64,000 nucleotides of DNA from Bacteroidetes bacterium GWC2_46_850 (GTDB lineage Bacteria > Bacteroidota > Bacteroidia > Bacteroidales > Dysgonomonadaceae), in the NCBI GenBank assembly GCA_001768325.1, contig MENQ01000021.1, forward strand, positions 124,001 to 188,000, written 5' to 3'. Position numbers and translations under genes: made by a program. Numbering within the stretch: the first letter of the stretch is position 1; each line of letters begins with the position of its first letter. The notes beneath the pieces were generated by a model, which was given only the letters and a program-made list of their open reading frames with translations, made no database searches and had not been told where the DNA came from. This document shows positions 63,801-64,000 of this stretch, in pieces.

Positions 63801-64000
63801 TCGGTAAAAGACAGCGGCATCGGCATCTCCGCGGAGAACAAAAATAAAATATTCGATCAGTTTTATCAGATCAGCACCATTGCCGAATCCATCGGTACTA
63901 CGATCCCCGGGACGGGACTGGGGCTTGCTTTAACAAAAGGGATCCTGGAGGCCCATCATGCAGTGATCAATGTTGAAAGTGAAGTAAATAAAGGAAGCAA
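60882..64000 (+). CDS. second hybrid two-component system sensor-regulator (HTCS), 3' end beyond the window
   Basis: The frame is open from ATG60882 to the end of the window (1039 residues seen). It starts with a signal peptide (LLIWLHVLFVHG). Propeller repeats follow (LGSMWFGTREGLNIYDG, GDIWIGTKEGLNKLD and others, about 35-680), then a Y_Y_Y domain to about 770 and a membrane segment near 775-795. The kinase has FFTNISHEFRTPL (His832) and an ATPase domain (NLISNAFKYTPKGG with Asn945/Asn949, SGIGISAENK, GTGLGLA). A receiver and AraC-type DNA-binding domain are expected beyond base 64000. It may control the lyase PUL upstream or another locus downstream. Confidence 0.93.
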   Translation, partial: MYTTISRRYLFRHSKIISATLLIWLHVLFVHGRDDVYFSKIGIEEGLSQLSVMTIYQDELGSMWFGTREGLNIYDGNRITILQPTGESENALSGNLIKEIQGNAQGLVFIHTQNGIDQYDLKTGTITHIVTIQVNAMSYGNNRLWYAKDNRIFHVSNGQSIFFSEIDSDAQISAILSVSGNRLYVGTITSGIFVIDQNKNIERLLPHCSRVASLFEDSEKNVWVSTWENGAYMITPDHAIVNYRRYRKDPADGLSSDFARTVCEDENGDIWIGTKEGLNKLDRASARFHHYDSEINNDKSLSNESVWSLYKDNGGNLWVGTYFGGANYFNPKSNGYTFHDLANGSFANKPFPIISEIIPYNDSTTFLCTEGDGLILYHTRNKTYAQIAALENDNIKSAWLDRDDNLLFLGLHLGGLCILDLNGMKLKRYSHIRTDLNQSNIVRRILPWHDKYLIATYNGLYIFDREEETFSVFSEELHQHVTYFVDIAIDKQNNLWVASRGVFKYNITTKEVRQFFHDPANSQSLSNINASKLFIDSQDRLWVATSGGGVNLYNPDGMAFFRFTSRNTNLKNDYVSNITESPLGYLYLTTTRGLSYINPANNEVVNFASKDGITLNSLFNGGIAAKPDGEIYVAGMNGMVTFYEQDILESLKPVNLYFSNLWVNNREVIPENSGLLTETLPFTRHVKFNHKQSILKFEFSSDHITALDRYRYQYRIKGLSNEWVSLREGLHEVNLMNLDAGHYILELTALSLNSKETAGTTSIAFRVTPPFYRSTWAYILYLLAGVALILFYIRYLKYKIRLQSSLEYEKKEKAHIEEVNQSKLRFFTNISHEFRTPLTLITSQVDMLLQQKKLHPGISNRILSISRNAAMLTSLINELLDFRKIDNEKMPIKAGEYNVVQFVHEIYLSFEEYAEVQKIDFSFHTMEETILLWFDQNQMQKVFFNLISNAFKYTPKGGKIAITISQDEKKVDISVKDSGIGISAENKNKIFDQFYQISTIAESIGTTIPGTGLGLALTKGILEAHHAVINVESEVNKGS

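Noticed and set aside
1-64000. CRISPR arrays, insertion sequences, tRNA or rRNA genes
   Set aside because: No regularly spaced repeat array, transposase-like protein or structural RNA signature was found; similar stretches are explained by paralogous enzyme families.

Overview
The window is chromosomal DNA from a member of the Bacteroidota, most likely of the order Bacteroidales. The evidence is three SusC/SusD pairs, two hybrid two-component sensors (HTCS), many lipoprotein signal peptides, weak or absent Shine-Dalgarno sites, and TTTG / TAnnTTTG promoter elements. The carbohydrate repertoire resembles environmental or gut polysaccharide degraders, but genus cannot be fixed from this sequence. 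No rRNA, tRNA, CRISPR array, insertion sequence or phage gene was seen. Nearly all of the DNA belongs to polysaccharide utilization loci (PULs).

Region 1 (1-27840, with its sensor at 28130-32401) is a pectin locus in two converging arms. The left arm (+ strand, 1-10095) holds the tail of an upstream gene, a GH105 unsaturated rhamnogalacturonyl hydrolase, a pectate lyase-pectin methylesterase fusion (PL1-CE8), a DUF6807 lipoprotein, a Tat-exported Gfo/Idh/MocA oxidoreductase, a GH43 enzyme, a cytosolic TIM-barrel isomerase/epimerase-like protein and a second oxidoreductase. The right arm (- strand, read from 27840 down to 10096) is one long operon: SusC, SusD, a PL1-beta-propeller fusion, a GH65-like protein, a DUF4450 (probably GH142-related) protein, GH105, and two GH28 polygalacturonases. 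The arms meet with abutting stop codons. Divergent from susC is an HTCS; the space between them carries three TAWTTTTG elements at exactly 21-bp intervals.

Region 2 (32619-60813, + strand) is a second PUL. A LacI-family regulator is followed by two tandem SusC/SusD pairs, a DUF1735-type surface lipoprotein and a perfect 17-bp-stem terminator. A run of nine enzyme genes follows: a GH105-like unsaturated uronyl hydrolase, a heparinase III-like (PL12) lyase, a heparinase II/III-fold protein, a GH88 unsaturated glucuronyl hydrolase, a BNR-type seven-bladed propeller, two more heparinase II/III-fold proteins, a PL8-type lyase and a fifth heparinase-fold protein. There is no sulfatase and no endo-acting glycoside hydrolase. 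This suggests a beta-elimination route for a glucuronate-rich polysaccharide that is either unsulfated or desulfated by enzymes elsewhere. A second HTCS begins at 60882 and runs off the window.

Regulation visible in the sequence: two near-identical pseudo-palindromes with a central CpG, typical of LacI-family operators, each overlap a Bacteroidetes -7 element in the same register. One lies before the lacI gene and the other before the first susC of region 2. This predicts autoregulation plus control of the transport operon by the LacI protein, layered with HTCS control. The points most worth testing are the sulfatase-free lyase array, the oxidoreductase/isomerase/DUF6807 cassette in the pectin arm, the two PL1 fusion proteins and the two putative operator systems.
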